Shown: in pieces, positions 37,835-46,545 of the stretch | Layout of the letters: every line of letters starts with the position of its first letter | Position numbering within the stretch: the stretch's first letter is position 1 | Source of the DNA: Demequina oxidasica | Lineage (GTDB): Bacteria > Actinomycetota > Actinomycetes > Actinomycetales > Demequinaceae | DNA: 64,000 nucleotides | Assembly: GCF_000975115.1 (NCBI RefSeq) | Contig: NZ_BBRE01000003.1 | Span: forward strand, 310,001-374,000 | Reading direction: 5' to 3' | Program-made: the position numbers and the translations under genes | Notes under the pieces: generated by a model | The model's input: only the letters and a program-made list of their open reading frames with translations | Told to the model about the DNA's origin: nothing | Database searches by the model: none

Positions 37835-38800
37835 CTAACGGCCAGTCTTGGGCGAGAAGTACTTGGAAATGAGGCGCGCAATGAGGTTGAGCGCCATGAC
37901 AATGAGGATGAGTACGAGTGCGGCCGCCCACGCCCGCATCTCCGTGATTTCGGGGACACACGGGATGCCGGGGTCGTTGCAAGGCTGCTCGCCCTTGCGC
38001 CACTCGGCCACGATGTACACCGGCAGGGTCATCATGCGCCCTTCGAACAAGTTGAGGTTCATCGAGTCGGCGGCACCCACAGCGATGAGCAGTGGGGCGG
38101 TCTCACCGATGACACGCGCGATGGCCAGCGTCACGCCCGTGGTGATTCCCGCCATCGCGGTGCGCATGACGACCTTGACGATCGTCAGCCACTTGGGGAC
38201 ACCGAGAGCGTACGAGGCCTCGCGCAGCTCGTTGGGCACGAGGCGCAGCATCTCCTCGGTGGCTCGCACCACGACGGGAATCATCAGCACCGACAGTGCA
38301 ACAGCGCCGACGATACCGATCTTGGTGCCGGGCCCCACGACGATCGCGAATAGGGCATAGGCGAACAAACCCGCGACGATGGATGGGATTCCAGTCATCA
38401 CGTCAACGAAGAACGTCACCAGCTTCTTGAGCCGGCCCGTGCCGTACTCGACCAGGTAGATCGAGGTGAGCAAGCCGATCGGCACCGAGATGATGGTGGC
38501 GGCGAGGGTGATGAGTAGCGTGCCCCAGACGGCGTGAATAATGCCGCCCTCCGGCATGCCGCCAAACACGCCGCGCATGGACTGCTCGAGGAAGTCAAGG
38601 TTGAAGTTGTGGTTGCCGTCTGCGTCAACGAAGAACCGCTGCATGCCTCGGGTCACAACAGTGACCGATAGCCACACCAGGGGTATCACCGCGATGGCGA
38701 ACGACAGGTAGATAACGACCGACATGCCGTTGTTGGCGAACCGACGACGTGCGCTCAGCTGGCCCAGTGTGCTGACTGGCTTTTCCATGGTGGTGCTCAT
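37835..38800 (-). CDS. pstA: Phosphate ABC transporter permease
   Basis: This permease of about 321 residues has six hydrophobic segments and the EAA loop ELREASYALGVPKWLTIVKVV. Its ATG overlaps the pstC stop by 1 bp (TGATG); an upstream in-frame start at 38842 would lie inside pstC. An insertion with two cysteines (CNDPGIPC) precedes the last segment. Confidence 0.95.
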   Translation of the reverse strand: MSTTMEKPVSTLGQLSARRRFANNGMSVVIYLSFAIAVIPLVWLSVTVVTRGMQRFFVDADGNHNFNLDFLEQSMRGVFGGMPEGGIIHAVWGTLLITLAATIISVPIGLLTSIYLVEYGTGRLKKLVTFFVDVMTGIPSIVAGLFAYALFAIVVGPGTKIGIVGAVALSVLMIPVVVRATEEMLRLVPNELREASYALGVPKWLTIVKVVMRTAMAGITTGVTLAIARVIGETAPLLIAVGAADSMNLNLFEGRMMTLPVYIVAEWRKGEQPCNDPGIPCVPEITEMRAWAAALVLILIVMALNLIARLISKYFSPKTGR

Positions 38801-39807
38801 CAGTTGGCCCCCGAGAATTCCGACCGGCGCGAGACAATCCAACGCGCGAGCATGTTGACGAGCAAGGTGATCACGAACAGTGCGAGGCCCATCGCGATGA
38901 GCGCAGAGACGCCCTCGGAGTTAGCCTCGGGAAACTTCAGCGCGATGTTGGCCGCGATGGTGTTGTGCAACCCACCTTGCAGGATCGCGAACGAGTACGA
39001 CAGCCCAGGCGACAGGATCATATAGACCGCCATCGTTTCCCCGAGCGCGCGACCTAGCCCCAGCATCGTCGCGCCGATCATGCCGGAGCGTCCGAACGGG
39101 AAGACCGCCATGCGAACCATCTCCCAGCGGGTGGCGCCCATTGCGAGCGCCGCCTCCTCGTGAAGCACTGGGGTCTGCAGGAAGACCTCGCGGGTGACAG
39201 CGGTAATGATCGGAATGATCATGATGGCCAGGACGATGCCGGCAGACAGCGCGACACGGCCGGTGTTGGACACGGTGCCGGTCAGCGGGTCAGGCGCGAA
39301 GAGCGGGATCCAGCCGAGGTTGTCTCCCAGCCAGTTGTAGAACGGCTGCAGCACCGGCAAGACGACAATCGCTCCCCATAGTCCGTAGACAACGGAAGGG
39401 ATCGCGGCGAGCAGGTCGATGACATATCCCAGACCGGCGGCGAGCTTGCGCGGCGCGTAGTGCGAGATGAAGAGCGCGATTCCGATGGAGAGCGGCGTGG
39501 CAATGAGTAGGGCGATGGCCGAGATCAGGACGGTACCGAACACCAGGTATCCGACGATCTGAATGAGGCTCTGCCCCATTTCGGGGCGAATCCAGTCGAC
39601 CTTGGCGGCGAGTTCTCCGCTGGTATCGGTGAGCGCGGGCCATGCCTCCACCAGGAGGAATGTCGCAACTGCGGCGAGTGTCACCAGGATCAGTGACGCC
39701 GAGACCAGCGAAACGCCGCCGAACAACTTGTTGGCGACGGACTCCTTGTGTGCGGTCAACGGCACCGCTGATGCCTCGAAGGGCTTGTGCTCTTCAGTCG
39801 TTGTCAC
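38800..39807 (-). CDS. pstC: Phosphate ABC transporter permease
   Basis: This is a 335-residue inner-membrane permease with six main hydrophobic segments and the EAA-like loop LHEEAALAMGATRWEMVRMAV. It pairs with PstA to form the channel. It lies 81 bp after pstS, with a hairpin in the gap. Confidence 0.95.
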   Translation of the reverse strand: MTTTEEHKPFEASAVPLTAHKESVANKLFGGVSLVSASLILVTLAAVATFLLVEAWPALTDTSGELAAKVDWIRPEMGQSLIQIVGYLVFGTVLISAIALLIATPLSIGIALFISHYAPRKLAAGLGYVIDLLAAIPSVVYGLWGAIVVLPVLQPFYNWLGDNLGWIPLFAPDPLTGTVSNTGRVALSAGIVLAIMIIPIITAVTREVFLQTPVLHEEAALAMGATRWEMVRMAVFPFGRSGMIGATMLGLGRALGETMAVYMILSPGLSYSFAILQGGLHNTIAANIALKFPEANSEGVSALIAMGLALFVITLLVNMLARWIVSRRSEFSGAN

Positions 39808-39837
39808 GCGTGATCTCCATTAGAGGCTGACATGGGT

Positions 39838-39873
39838 GGTGGTGGACTCATCCTTGCGGACGAGCCCACCACC
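39838..39873 (-). terminator. Intercistronic hairpin between pstS and pstC
   Basis: The 12-nt arms GGTGGTGGACTC and GAGCCCACCACC pair with one mismatch around a 12-nt loop. There is no T run. In pst operons such a hairpin can trim or slow transcription so that PstS exceeds the membrane parts; that role is inferred. Confidence 0.55.
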
Positions 39874-39888
39874 AGTCCAGTTGAGTAA

Positions 39889-41034
39889 TTACTTGGTTGC
39901 AGCGATGGTGTCGAGGATCGAGGTGATCTCCGACGACAGGTCAGCCGAGATGGGCGACGAACCTGCCGCGGATGCGGCAGTCTGCTGACCCTCGGGTGAC
40001 GCCACGTACTTGAGGAAGCCAGTCACGAGGTCGCGGTCGGCTGCATCATCGTACTGCTGGCAGAGGATGTGGTACGAAACGAGCACTAGCGGGTATGCAC
40101 CTGAGGCCGTCGTGGTGCGGTCGAGCTCATACGCGAGGTCGTTCTCGCCGTTCGCGCCCTCGGCGAGGGGCGAGGCGTCAACGACTGCCGCGGCAGCCTC
40201 TGCGGAGAACGGAACGTACTCTTCGCCGACCTTGAGGGCGACGGTGCCAAGCGAACCGGCGCGCGAGGCGTCGGCGTAGCCGATGGTGCCCTGCGTGTCC
40301 GTCACGATCTGCACCACTGCGGAGGTGCCGGGGCCGGACTCGCCGAGTGCGTTCGGCCATTCGCCCGATGCCTCGTAGGGCCACGAGGACGAGGCCTTCT
40401 CAAGGTAGTCGGTGAAGTTAGAAGACGTGCCGGACTCGTCCGCGCGGTGCACGGTCGTGATGGCGAGGTCGGGAAGCTCGACGCCGTCGTTCTGGTCGAC
40501 GATCGCCGGGTCGTTCCAGTTGGTGATCTTGCCATCGAAGATCTGCGCGATGGTGTCTGCGTCCATGTTGAGCGAGGTGACACCGTCGACGTTGAAGATC
40601 ACGGCGATGGGCGAGATGTACATGGGCAGGTGGATTGCACCTGATTCAGCGTCGCAGCGAGTCACTGCGGAGGCGTACTCGTCCGAGTCCATGAGCGAGT
40701 CCGAGCCAGCGAACAGCGTGCCGCCGTCGAGGAACTGCGTGCGACCTCCGCCGGAACCGACCGGGTCGTAGTTGACGGTGACGTCAGGGTTGATGGTCTG
40801 GAAACCTGCGCGCCATGCCTCCATGGCGGACTCCTGCGAGGAGGCTCCGGCGCCGTTGAGCGAACCGCTCAGCGTCATGGCCTCGGCGGGCTCGGTGGCT
40901 GCGTCGGTAGCGGCCGTGGTGGTGGCTGCGTCGGTGGCTGCGGTGGGCTCCTCGTTCGAGGGCGAGCACGCGGCCAGTGCGAACGTCAGCACGGTCGCGG
41001 TGGCGATGACGCCGGTGCGAGTTGCAATCTTCAC
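39889..41034 (-). CDS. pstS: Phosphate-binding lipoprotein
   Basis: This 381-residue extracellular receptor for phosphate has a signal peptide ending in the lipobox LAAC (Cys23) and a Thr/Ala-rich linker. The phosphate pocket text includes GAGASSQ, DPVGSGGGRTQFLDG, RADESGTSSNFTDYL. It heads pstSCAB. A PHO-box-like array of three 11-bp repeats lies 86-118 nt upstream. Confidence 0.96.
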   Translation of the reverse strand: MKIATRTGVIATATVLTFALAACSPSNEEPTAATDAATTTAATDAATEPAEAMTLSGSLNGAGASSQESAMEAWRAGFQTINPDVTVNYDPVGSGGGRTQFLDGGTLFAGSDSLMDSDEYASAVTRCDAESGAIHLPMYISPIAVIFNVDGVTSLNMDADTIAQIFDGKITNWNDPAIVDQNDGVELPDLAITTVHRADESGTSSNFTDYLEKASSSWPYEASGEWPNALGESGPGTSAVVQIVTDTQGTIGYADASRAGSLGTVALKVGEEYVPFSAEAAAAVVDASPLAEGANGENDLAYELDRTTTASGAYPLVLVSYHILCQQYDDAADRDLVTGFLKYVASPEGQQTAASAAGSSPISADLSSEITSILDTIAATK

Positions 41035-41119
41035 AGTCGAATTCCTAACTTACTTGGGACACCCGGCTCCTTGCCGGACATGTACCAACGTAGGTAGCGA
41101 AGGTAACGGGACACTGGGG

Positions 41120-41152
41120 CAAATCTGAACTCTAGGTAAACGTTGGGTGAAC
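41120..41152 (-). promoter_or_regulatory. PHO-box-like direct repeats before pstS
   Basis: Read leftward, three consecutive 11-bp units are GTTCACCCAAC, GTTTACCTAGA and GTTCAGATTTG. They match the GTTCACC-type units known for actinobacterial PhoP/RegX3 sites and share the consensus with the array before phoU. Confidence 0.8.
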
Positions 41153-41169
41153 GCACACGGGGGTGTCAC

Positions 41170-41865
41170 CTAAGGCTCGAGCGTGTAGCCCACTCCGCGC
41201 ACAGTTTGGATGATCACGGGTTCCGCCGGGACGGCCTCGATTCGACTGCGAATGCGCTTGATGTGGACGTCCAGCGTTTTGGTGTCGCCAAAGTAATCGG
41301 CACCCCACACCCGGTCAATGATGACCTGGCGAGGTAACACACGGCCTGCGTTCTGGGCCAGCAAGAACAGCAGCGCGAATTCCTTGGGCGGCACGGACTC
41401 CGACTCCCCGTCGCGGGTGAGCGTGAGCCGCTCCGGGTCGAGCGTCATGCCCGCCACGGTGAGGCGCTCGGGCTCGTCGGGGATGCCCTCCAACCCGGTG
41501 GCGTGGCGGCGTAGTACCGCTCGGATTCGAGCGACCAGCTCCCGCCCCGAGTACGGCTTGGTCACGTAGTCGTCGGCACCCAATTCGAGTCCGATGATCT
41601 TGTCCACCTGGTCGTCCTTTGCGGTGACCATCAAGATGGGCACATCCGAACGCTCACGGATCGCGTGGAACACCTCAGTGCCCGACATTCCCGGCAGCAT
41701 CAGGTCAAGAAGGACCACGTCCGCGCCGTCACGGGCAAATGCCGCGACTCCCTGCGGCCCGGTCTCCGCGAGCATCACCTCGAATCCCTCGCGTCGCAAT
41801 AGGAAGTTCAAGGAGTCGCGATACGACTCCTCGTCTTCCACGACAAGGATGCGTGCCTCGGTCAT
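41170..41865 (-). CDS. regX3: Phosphate-sensing response regulator (RegX3/PhoP-like)
   Basis: This 231-residue OmpR-family regulator has a receiver domain with the phospho-Asp in LLDLMLPGMSG and a conserved Lys in VTKPY. It ends in a winged-helix output domain (TLDVHIKRIRSRIE, about 200-213). The placement upstream of pstSCAB and next to phoU supports phosphate control. Its start overlaps the kinase stop by 4 bp. Confidence 0.93.
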   Translation of the reverse strand: MTEARILVVEDEESYRDSLNFLLRREGFEVMLAETGPQGVAAFARDGADVVLLDLMLPGMSGTEVFHAIRERSDVPILMVTAKDDQVDKIIGLELGADDYVTKPYSGRELVARIRAVLRRHATGLEGIPDEPERLTVAGMTLDPERLTLTRDGESESVPPKEFALLFLLAQNAGRVLPRQVIIDRVWGADYFGDTKTLDVHIKRIRSRIEAVPAEPVIIQTVRGVGYTLEP

Positions 41866-42992
41866 TTTTCTCCTTGGGTATCCGGATCGACCCGGTGTTC
41901 TTGAAGCCTAAGTGTGAAGGTTGAGCCCACGCCACGCTGCGACCAGACCTCGACGGTTCCGGCGTGCTGCAATGCCACGTGCTTGACGATGCTGAGGCCC
42001 AGCCCGGTACCACCGCTGTCGCGCGAGCGAGCCGGATCGGTCCGGAAGAAGCGCTCAAAGATGCGCTCTTGGTCCTTCGTGTCGATGCCAATGCCTTGAT
42101 CCACCACCGCGACAGACACGGCGCCATCGTCCGTCTTGCAGGAAACGGTGACTCGCTTGCCCGGGTCCGAATAGTGCACCGCGTTGTCAACCAGGTTGCG
42201 CAGGGCCATCAACAGCAGGTCGCGGTCCCCCATCACCATGGGGTCAGCCTTCACGTCAGCGGTAAGGGTGATGTTCTTTGACTCGGCCGTCAGGGACGCT
42301 CCGTCGATTGCCTCGGCAATGACGCCGGCGATGTGCACGTTCTCGTGGTCAAGAACCGACTCACCTCCCTGTAGCCGGGATATCTCAATAATCTCCTGGA
42401 TCAGCTTGGTGAGACGCCGCGCCTCCTTGCGCATCTTGCCAGCGAACGACCGCACCATGTGCTCATCGTCCGCGCCCTCCTCGATGCTCTCGGCAAGCAA
42501 AGAAAGCGCGCCCACGGGAGTCTTGAGTTCGTGCGAGACGTTGACGGCGAACTCGCGACGCGACTGTTCGGCAATGCGCGCCTCGGTGTGGTCGTTGACC
42601 ACCGCGAGGACAAGATCGTCATCCAATGGGACTACCCGCACGTGCACCTGAGACGTCACTCCGAGCACCCCACGCTTAACCGCGATCTCCTCCTCGACCG
42701 CCTCGCCACGTTCCCAGGCCTGTTCAGCGAGGTCCGCGATGGCAGGTAGCAGAGCGCCGTCGGGTCGCGCCACCCCGATTGCGGCGGCGGGGTTATTGAC
42801 AAAAGCCGCCCGTCGGTCGCGGCGCACAATGACCGCGCCGGACTGCAGTACCGACAGCAACTGCCTGGTCCGGTGGGGAACCAGGGTGCTGGAAATGATC
42901 TCTTTGCGCTGCTTACGGCGCATGGCGATGGCGACGATCGCAGCACCTATGGCCGCACCAATCACGGCGGCGAGCCACACGTCGGGGTTCAT
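41862..42992 (-). CDS. senX3: Phosphate-sensing histidine kinase (SenX3/PhoR-like)
   Basis: This kinase of about 376 residues has an N-terminal transmembrane segment (about 5-23), a PAS-like domain (about 45-140), a dimerisation helix with the phospho-His in NVSHELKTP, and an ATPase domain. The N, G1, F and G2 boxes are LRNLVDNAVHYS, VVDQGIGI, FERFFR and GGTGLGLSIVKH. ATG at 42992 fits SenX3-like starts; a longer frame from 43019 would consist of repeat DNA. Confidence 0.93.
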   Translation of the reverse strand: MNPDVWLAAVIGAAIGAAIVAIAMRRKQRKEIISSTLVPHRTRQLLSVLQSGAVIVRRDRRAAFVNNPAAAIGVARPDGALLPAIADLAEQAWERGEAVEEEIAVKRGVLGVTSQVHVRVVPLDDDLVLAVVNDHTEARIAEQSRREFAVNVSHELKTPVGALSLLAESIEEGADDEHMVRSFAGKMRKEARRLTKLIQEIIEISRLQGGESVLDHENVHIAGVIAEAIDGASLTAESKNITLTADVKADPMVMGDRDLLLMALRNLVDNAVHYSDPGKRVTVSCKTDDGAVSVAVVDQGIGIDTKDQERIFERFFRTDPARSRDSGGTGLGLSIVKHVALQHAGTVEVWSQRGVGSTFTLRLQEHRVDPDTQGEK

Positions 42993-43019
42993 GTGGTCAC
43001 AGTAACGAGCCGATGGCAT

Positions 43020-43061
43020 GTTTACCCAATGTTCACGCGTCTCACCAAATGTTTACCCACT
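43020..43061. promoter_or_regulatory. PHO-box-like repeats in the senX3/phoU divergent region
   Basis: The units GTTTACCCAAT (43020), GTTCACGCGTC (43031) and GTTTACCCACT (43051) occur in tandem, with a weaker CTCACCAAAT between the last two. The spacing is 11 and 20 bp, near helical turns. The array lies between two divergent starts and could control both. Confidence 0.75.
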
Positions 43062-43133
43062 CGGCGTCCGATTTCTTTTGTTCATCTCACTACCGGTGCG
43101 ACACTATTGGGGACACGACCCTCTAGGAGAGCT

Positions 43134-43793
43134 ATGCGCACGCTGTTTACCGCCGAACTATCGGAACTCGCCGACGACCTCATTGCTATGAGTCAGCACG
43201 TGGAGTCCGCCATTTCACGCGCGTCCGAGGCGCTGCTGACGGAGAACGTGGAACTCGCGCAGAAGGTGATTGCCGACGACGCGAAGTTGGACGACCTGGA
43301 GCAGACCGTCGACGAGCGCTGCGTCCTGCTCATCGCCCAGCAGCAGCCAGTGGGCCTAGACCTACGGACATTGGTCGCTAGCCTGCGCATCTCCGCCGGG
43401 CTGGAGCGCATGGGCGACCTCGCCCAGCACATCGCTGAGGCCGCGCGCCGCTCGTACCCCGAGTCGGCTATCCCCACCTCGCACCGCGAGATCTTTGAGG
43501 GCATGACCGCGGCCGCAAAGCAGACGGCCGCCGAGGTTGTGGAGCTCATGCAGACCCGCGACCTTAACGTGGCAGCCCGCATCGTCAGCGATGACGACCT
43601 GCTGGATGACTTGCACTCACAGGCTTACGGCTCGCTGCTCGCTGAGGGCTACACGGGCAACACGCAGGAGACGCTGGACATCGCTCTGATGTCGCGGTAC
43701 TTCGAGCGTTTTGGCGACCACGCCGTGAACGTCTCGCGCCGCATCGTCTACTTGGTCACGGGCGACCACACTGGCGACCGCGCCTCCATCTAG
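43134..43793 (+). CDS. phoU: PhoU phosphate-signalling protein
   Basis: This 219-residue protein has two repeated PhoU three-helix units. The metal-associated E/DxxxD motifs appear as DDAKLDDLEQ, about residue 50, and DDDLLDDLH, about residue 148. It links PstB activity to kinase signalling and keeps the pho response off when phosphate is ample. AGGAG lies 4-5 nt before the ATG. Confidence 0.95.
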   Translation: MRTLFTAELSELADDLIAMSQHVESAISRASEALLTENVELAQKVIADDAKLDDLEQTVDERCVLLIAQQQPVGLDLRTLVASLRISAGLERMGDLAQHIAEAARRSYPESAIPTSHREIFEGMTAAAKQTAAEVVELMQTRDLNVAARIVSDDDLLDDLHSQAYGSLLAEGYTGNTQETLDIALMSRYFERFGDHAVNVSRRIVYLVTGDHTGDRASI

Positions 43794-43810
43794 GCTCCGC
43801 ACCGGTCCAG

Positions 43811-43857
43811 CAGTCACTGAGTGCCGAAAGTTTGCGTTTCTCGGCACTGAATGACTG
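43811..43857. repeat. Dispersed palindrome, family 2, copy D
   Basis: The 17-nt arms CAGTCACTGAGTGCCGA and TCGGCACTGAATGACTG (15 of 17 pair) surround a 13-nt loop. It lies 17 bp after phoU. It could end phoU transcripts but has no T run. A related copy is at 49025-49073 in reverse orientation. Confidence 0.65.
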
Positions 43858-43888
43858 CCAGGGCGCACCGAGAATCGACCCGTCACGA

Positions 43889-43937
43889 CGAAGGCCCCCG
43901 GTTCCCATTCACTAAGAATGGGAACCGGGGGCCTTCG
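43889..43937. terminator. Strong bidirectional terminator between phoU and gpmA
   Basis: A perfect 22-bp stem (core GGCCCCCGGTTCCCATTC) closes a 5-nt loop ACTAA. It serves the converging phoU and gpmA transcripts. Confidence 0.92.
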
Positions 43938-43954
43938 CGCTACTTGCAGTAAAT

Positions 43955-44695
43955 CTACTTCTTGCCCTGGTTCGCGACGGCTGCGATGGCGGCCTCAGCG
44001 GCAGAGGCGTCGAGGTACGTGCCTCCCACCTTGATGGGGTTCAGGTCCTCGTCGAGCTCGAAAACGAGCGGGATTCCGGTGGGAACGTTGACGCCCACGA
44101 TGTCCTCGTCCGCGATCTTGTCGAGGTGCTTCAGCAGCGCGCGAATCGAGTTGCCGTGCGCGACCACGAGGACCGTCTTGCCCGCCTTAAGGTCGGGGAC
44201 AATCTCGCCGTCCCAGTAGGGCAGCGCACGCTCAAGGACGTCCTTGAGGCACTCGGTCTTGGGCGTGGGCTCACCCGCATAGCGGGGGTCGCCGGCCTGT
44301 GAGAACTCGTTGTCGTCCGTGATCTCGGGCGGCGGCACGTCGTAGCTGCGGCGCCATGTCATGAACTTCTCCTCGCCGAACTGCTCGAGGGTCTCTGCCT
44401 TGTTCTTGCCCTGAAGGTCACCGTAGTGACGCTCATTGAGGCGCCAGTCACGCTTGACGGGAATCCAGTGACGGTCGGCGGAGTCGAGCGCCAGGTTGGC
44501 GGTCATGATCGCGCGGCGCAACAGCGACGTGTGGACCACGTCCGGGAGGATCCCCTCCTGCTTGAGCAGCTCACCGCCGCGAATCGCCTCGCCCCAACCC
44601 TTCTCGTTGAGCGAGACATCCACCCAGCCGGTAAACAGGTTTTTGGCATTCCATTCGCTCTCGCCGTGGCGGAGCAGGATCAGTGTGTAGGTCAT
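43955..44695 (-). CDS. gpmA: 2,3-bisphosphoglycerate-dependent phosphoglycerate mutase
   Basis: This 246-residue glycolytic enzyme has phospho-His in [10 protein letters not shown], the second His in [12 protein letters not shown], and [11 protein letters not shown] with the acid residue. ATG at 44695 ([12 protein letters not shown]) is taken; a frame running upstream to 44941 has no homology. GGAAG lies upstream. Confidence 0.96.
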   Translation of the reverse strand: MTYTLILLRHGESEWNAKNLFTGWVDVSLNEKGWGEAIRGGELLKQEGILPDVVHTSLLRRAIMTANLALDSADRHWIPVKRDWRLNERHYGDLQGKNKAETLEQFGEEKFMTWRRSYDVPPPEITDDNEFSQAGDPRYAGEPTPKTECLKDVLERALPYWDGEIVPDLKAGKTVLVVAHGNSIRALLKHLDKIADEDIVGVNVPTGIPLVFELDEDLNPIKVGGTYLDASAAEAAIAAVANQGKK

Positions 44696-44771
44696 GTCTT
44701 CATTCTTCCGCATTAGGCGCGCGAGCGCGAATGACGTAGGTCTCGGGCCGTCCCGACACCGGGAGCGGCTA

Positions 44772-45860
44772 CTATCTGCTGGTTGCCACGACACACGCTG
44801 GACTAGTGACGGGGTAGGTCTGGTGCGCGATCTGGGTAACTTCGCCCACTGCCGCTTCCGGCCCCAACGACAGCACGTCGGCCAGATCGTAGCGACGCAC
44901 CTGGTGGCCACGCTCCTCCCCCACCCACAGTTCCTCGTCAATCACGGCGAAGTAGCGCGGCCAGAATCCAACATCGAAGCAGCCTCGGTAACGAGCCTCA
45001 CCCTCGGGACTGAGGTCGAAGACAGAGATAACGTCGGCACCGCGCACACTGACGAGCAGCACGTCGCCGACCACGGCGAGGTGGCCATCATTGACCTCGT
45101 CGCCGGTGCGGTGCGGGGCGTTCGTGGAATCCACCTCCGCAATCACGTCGGCCGATGCTGAGGCCGAGTCCCAACGCAGCGTCCTGAGTTGGTGGTCAAG
45201 TTCACAGACGACGTAGATGAGGTTGCCGCGTACGGCAAAGTGCCGCGGGCCAGACCCTGGAGCAAGCGTCGCTGCGATGCCGTCCCCGACCAGCGAGCCG
45301 CCGGGATGGATCCGGTACCGGCGCAGTTCGTCGGTGCCCAGGTCGGCCACCAACAGGTGCTTCCCGCCGGGCGCGAATCCCGCGGAGTGCGCGTGCGGCG
45401 CCTCCTGCCGGTCCGGGCGCGCACCGGAACCCTCATGCCCCAGCATCTGGGCGGGAGCATCGGCCGCAAATAGGCCATCCGGGAGCAGCTCCACCACGCC
45501 GACGTCGCCGCTCATGTAGTGGCTTACGTAGAGGGTGAGGGCATCCGGCGCAAGCAGCAGGTGGCACCCCGCATTGCCACCGGTCACCAGCGAGGCCGCG
45601 ACGACGGGCGCCGCGGGATCGCTCACATCGATCGCGTGGACGATGCTCGGATCGGCTTCGGTGACCGCGTACAGCAACGCTAGGTCCGGGTGGGCGACGA
45701 CAAAACTGGGGGCAGGCAACGCCAGTAACTGCTCGGGTGCGCCTCCCGACCCCTTCCACAAGCCTTCGCCCAAGCCCGGCTGCGTGCCGAGGCCCGCAGC
45801 TGGGTATGTGCCCCACCAGAGCGTGCGCGAAGCCGGGACGGCTCCCTGCTGGGTAGTCAC
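44772..45860 (-). CDS. Lactonase-family beta-propeller protein (6-phosphogluconolactonase-like)
   Basis: This protein of about 362 residues has repeated four-strand blades typical of the YbhE/lactonase family. Signature pieces include [57 protein letters not shown], and GSGPRHFAV. Family members hydrolyse 6-phosphogluconolactone, but the substrate here is unproven. GTG at 45860 has GGGAG 8 nt upstream; GTG at 45875 is the alternative. It lies 15 bp after lsr2. Confidence 0.83.
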   Translation of the reverse strand: MTTQQGAVPASRTLWWGTYPAAGLGTQPGLGEGLWKGSGGAPEQLLALPAPSFVVAHPDLALLYAVTEADPSIVHAIDVSDPAAPVVAASLVTGGNAGCHLLLAPDALTLYVSHYMSGDVGVVELLPDGLFAADAPAQMLGHEGSGARPDRQEAPHAHSAGFAPGGKHLLVADLGTDELRRYRIHPGGSLVGDGIAATLAPGSGPRHFAVRGNLIYVVCELDHQLRTLRWDSASASADVIAEVDSTNAPHRTGDEVNDGHLAVVGDVLLVSVRGADVISVFDLSPEGEARYRGCFDVGFWPRYFAVIDEELWVGEERGHQVRRYDLADVLSLGPEAAVGEVTQIAHQTYPVTSPACVVATSR

Positions 45861-45875
45861 GTGCTGAGCTCCCAC

Positions 45876-46190
45876 TTACTGGGCCGCGTAGTAGGCCTCG
45901 CGGATCTTTGCGGGGATACGACCTCGAGTTGAGACCTCGTGGCCGTTGTCCTGCGCCCAAGCGCGGATCTTCGCGACGTCACCCTTGGTGCGCGGGCGTG
46001 CGGCGCTCTTGCGTCCGGCGGTACGGCGACCGGCTTCGACATAGGTCGAGAATGCGGCCCGCAGTTCAGACGCGTGAGTCGCGTTGAGGTCGATCTCGTA
46101 TGCCACGCCGTCGAGCGAGAACCCAATAGTCTCCGTCGCGTCGCCGCCATCAAAGTCATCAACCAGAACTACTTGAATCTTCTGAGCCAT
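45876..46190 (-). CDS. lsr2: Lsr2 nucleoid-associated silencer
   Basis: This 104-residue protein has an N-terminal dimerisation domain ([28 protein letters not shown]) and a C-terminal DNA-binding domain (about 65-104) with an RGR minor-groove motif in [15 protein letters not shown]. Lsr2 bridges AT-rich DNA and silences foreign genes in actinobacteria. ATG at 46190 is preferred over a TTG at 46202. An AT-rich palindrome lies just upstream. Confidence 0.95.
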   Translation of the reverse strand: MAQKIQVVLVDDFDGGDATETIGFSLDGVAYEIDLNATHASELRAAFSTYVEAGRRTAGRKSAARPRTKGDVAKIRAWAQDNGHEVSTRGRIPAKIREAYYAAQ

Positions 46191-46200
46191 GAAGAATGCC

Positions 46201-46229
46201 AATCTGTAGATGTCGCGTGATTACAGATT
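46201..46229 (-). promoter_or_regulatory. Operator-like palindrome before lsr2
   Basis: The 8-bp perfect arms AATCTGTA and TACAGATT flank 13 nt. The block starts 11 nt before the lsr2 ATG and overlaps a -10-like TACAGA. It is a candidate autoregulatory site. Confidence 0.5.
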
Positions 46230-46276
46230 CACATACTACGGCCATTGACGCGACAAATGCTTCCCACAAATAAAGG

Positions 46277-46297
46277 CAATTCCGCACAAAGGAATTG
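46277..46297 (-). terminator. Weak hairpin terminator after the lysS-linked small gene
   Basis: The arms CAATTCC and GGAATTG pair perfectly around a 7-nt loop. Read leftward the stem is followed by CCTTTATTT. It probably ends the nadC-lysS-small-gene transcript before lsr2. Confidence 0.55.
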
Positions 46298-46332
46298 ACC
46301 AGGCTACACGGAGCCAATATTCTGCTACGGCG

Positions 46333-46545
46333 CTAATGGGAGTCGCTGGTGCCCTCTGATACGTCACGCTTGACAAGTGTTTCCTTGGCCAGCTCGGCCT
46401 GCTCGGCGTCGTAGGCTGCGTCCGCTGCGGCCAGCGCGGCACGCTCGTTGCGGTCCGCGCGCAGCACGCCGCGCATCGCGTACCAAAACACAAGGCCCAC
46501 ACCAATAGACGGGACGATGCCCGCGACGATTGGATGCCAGTTCAC
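46333..46545 (-). CDS. Small single-pass membrane protein
   Basis: This 70-residue protein has one transmembrane segment (about 7-26, IVAGIVPSIGVGLVFWYAM), then a charged, Ala/Glu-rich cytoplasmic helix (about 27-60). The GTG start overlaps the lysS stop by 1 bp (TAGTG), so it is co-translated with lysS. Small proteins of this shape recur downstream of lysS in Micrococcales. The function is unknown. Confidence 0.75.
   Translation of the reverse strand: MNWHPIVAGIVPSIGVGLVFWYAMRGVLRADRNERAALAAADAAYDAEQAELAKETLVKRDVSEGTSDSH

Noticed and set aside
37559..38353. Plus-strand 264-residue frame opposite pstA/pstB
   Set aside because: His/Arg/Gly-rich shadow; pstA and pstB are unambiguous.
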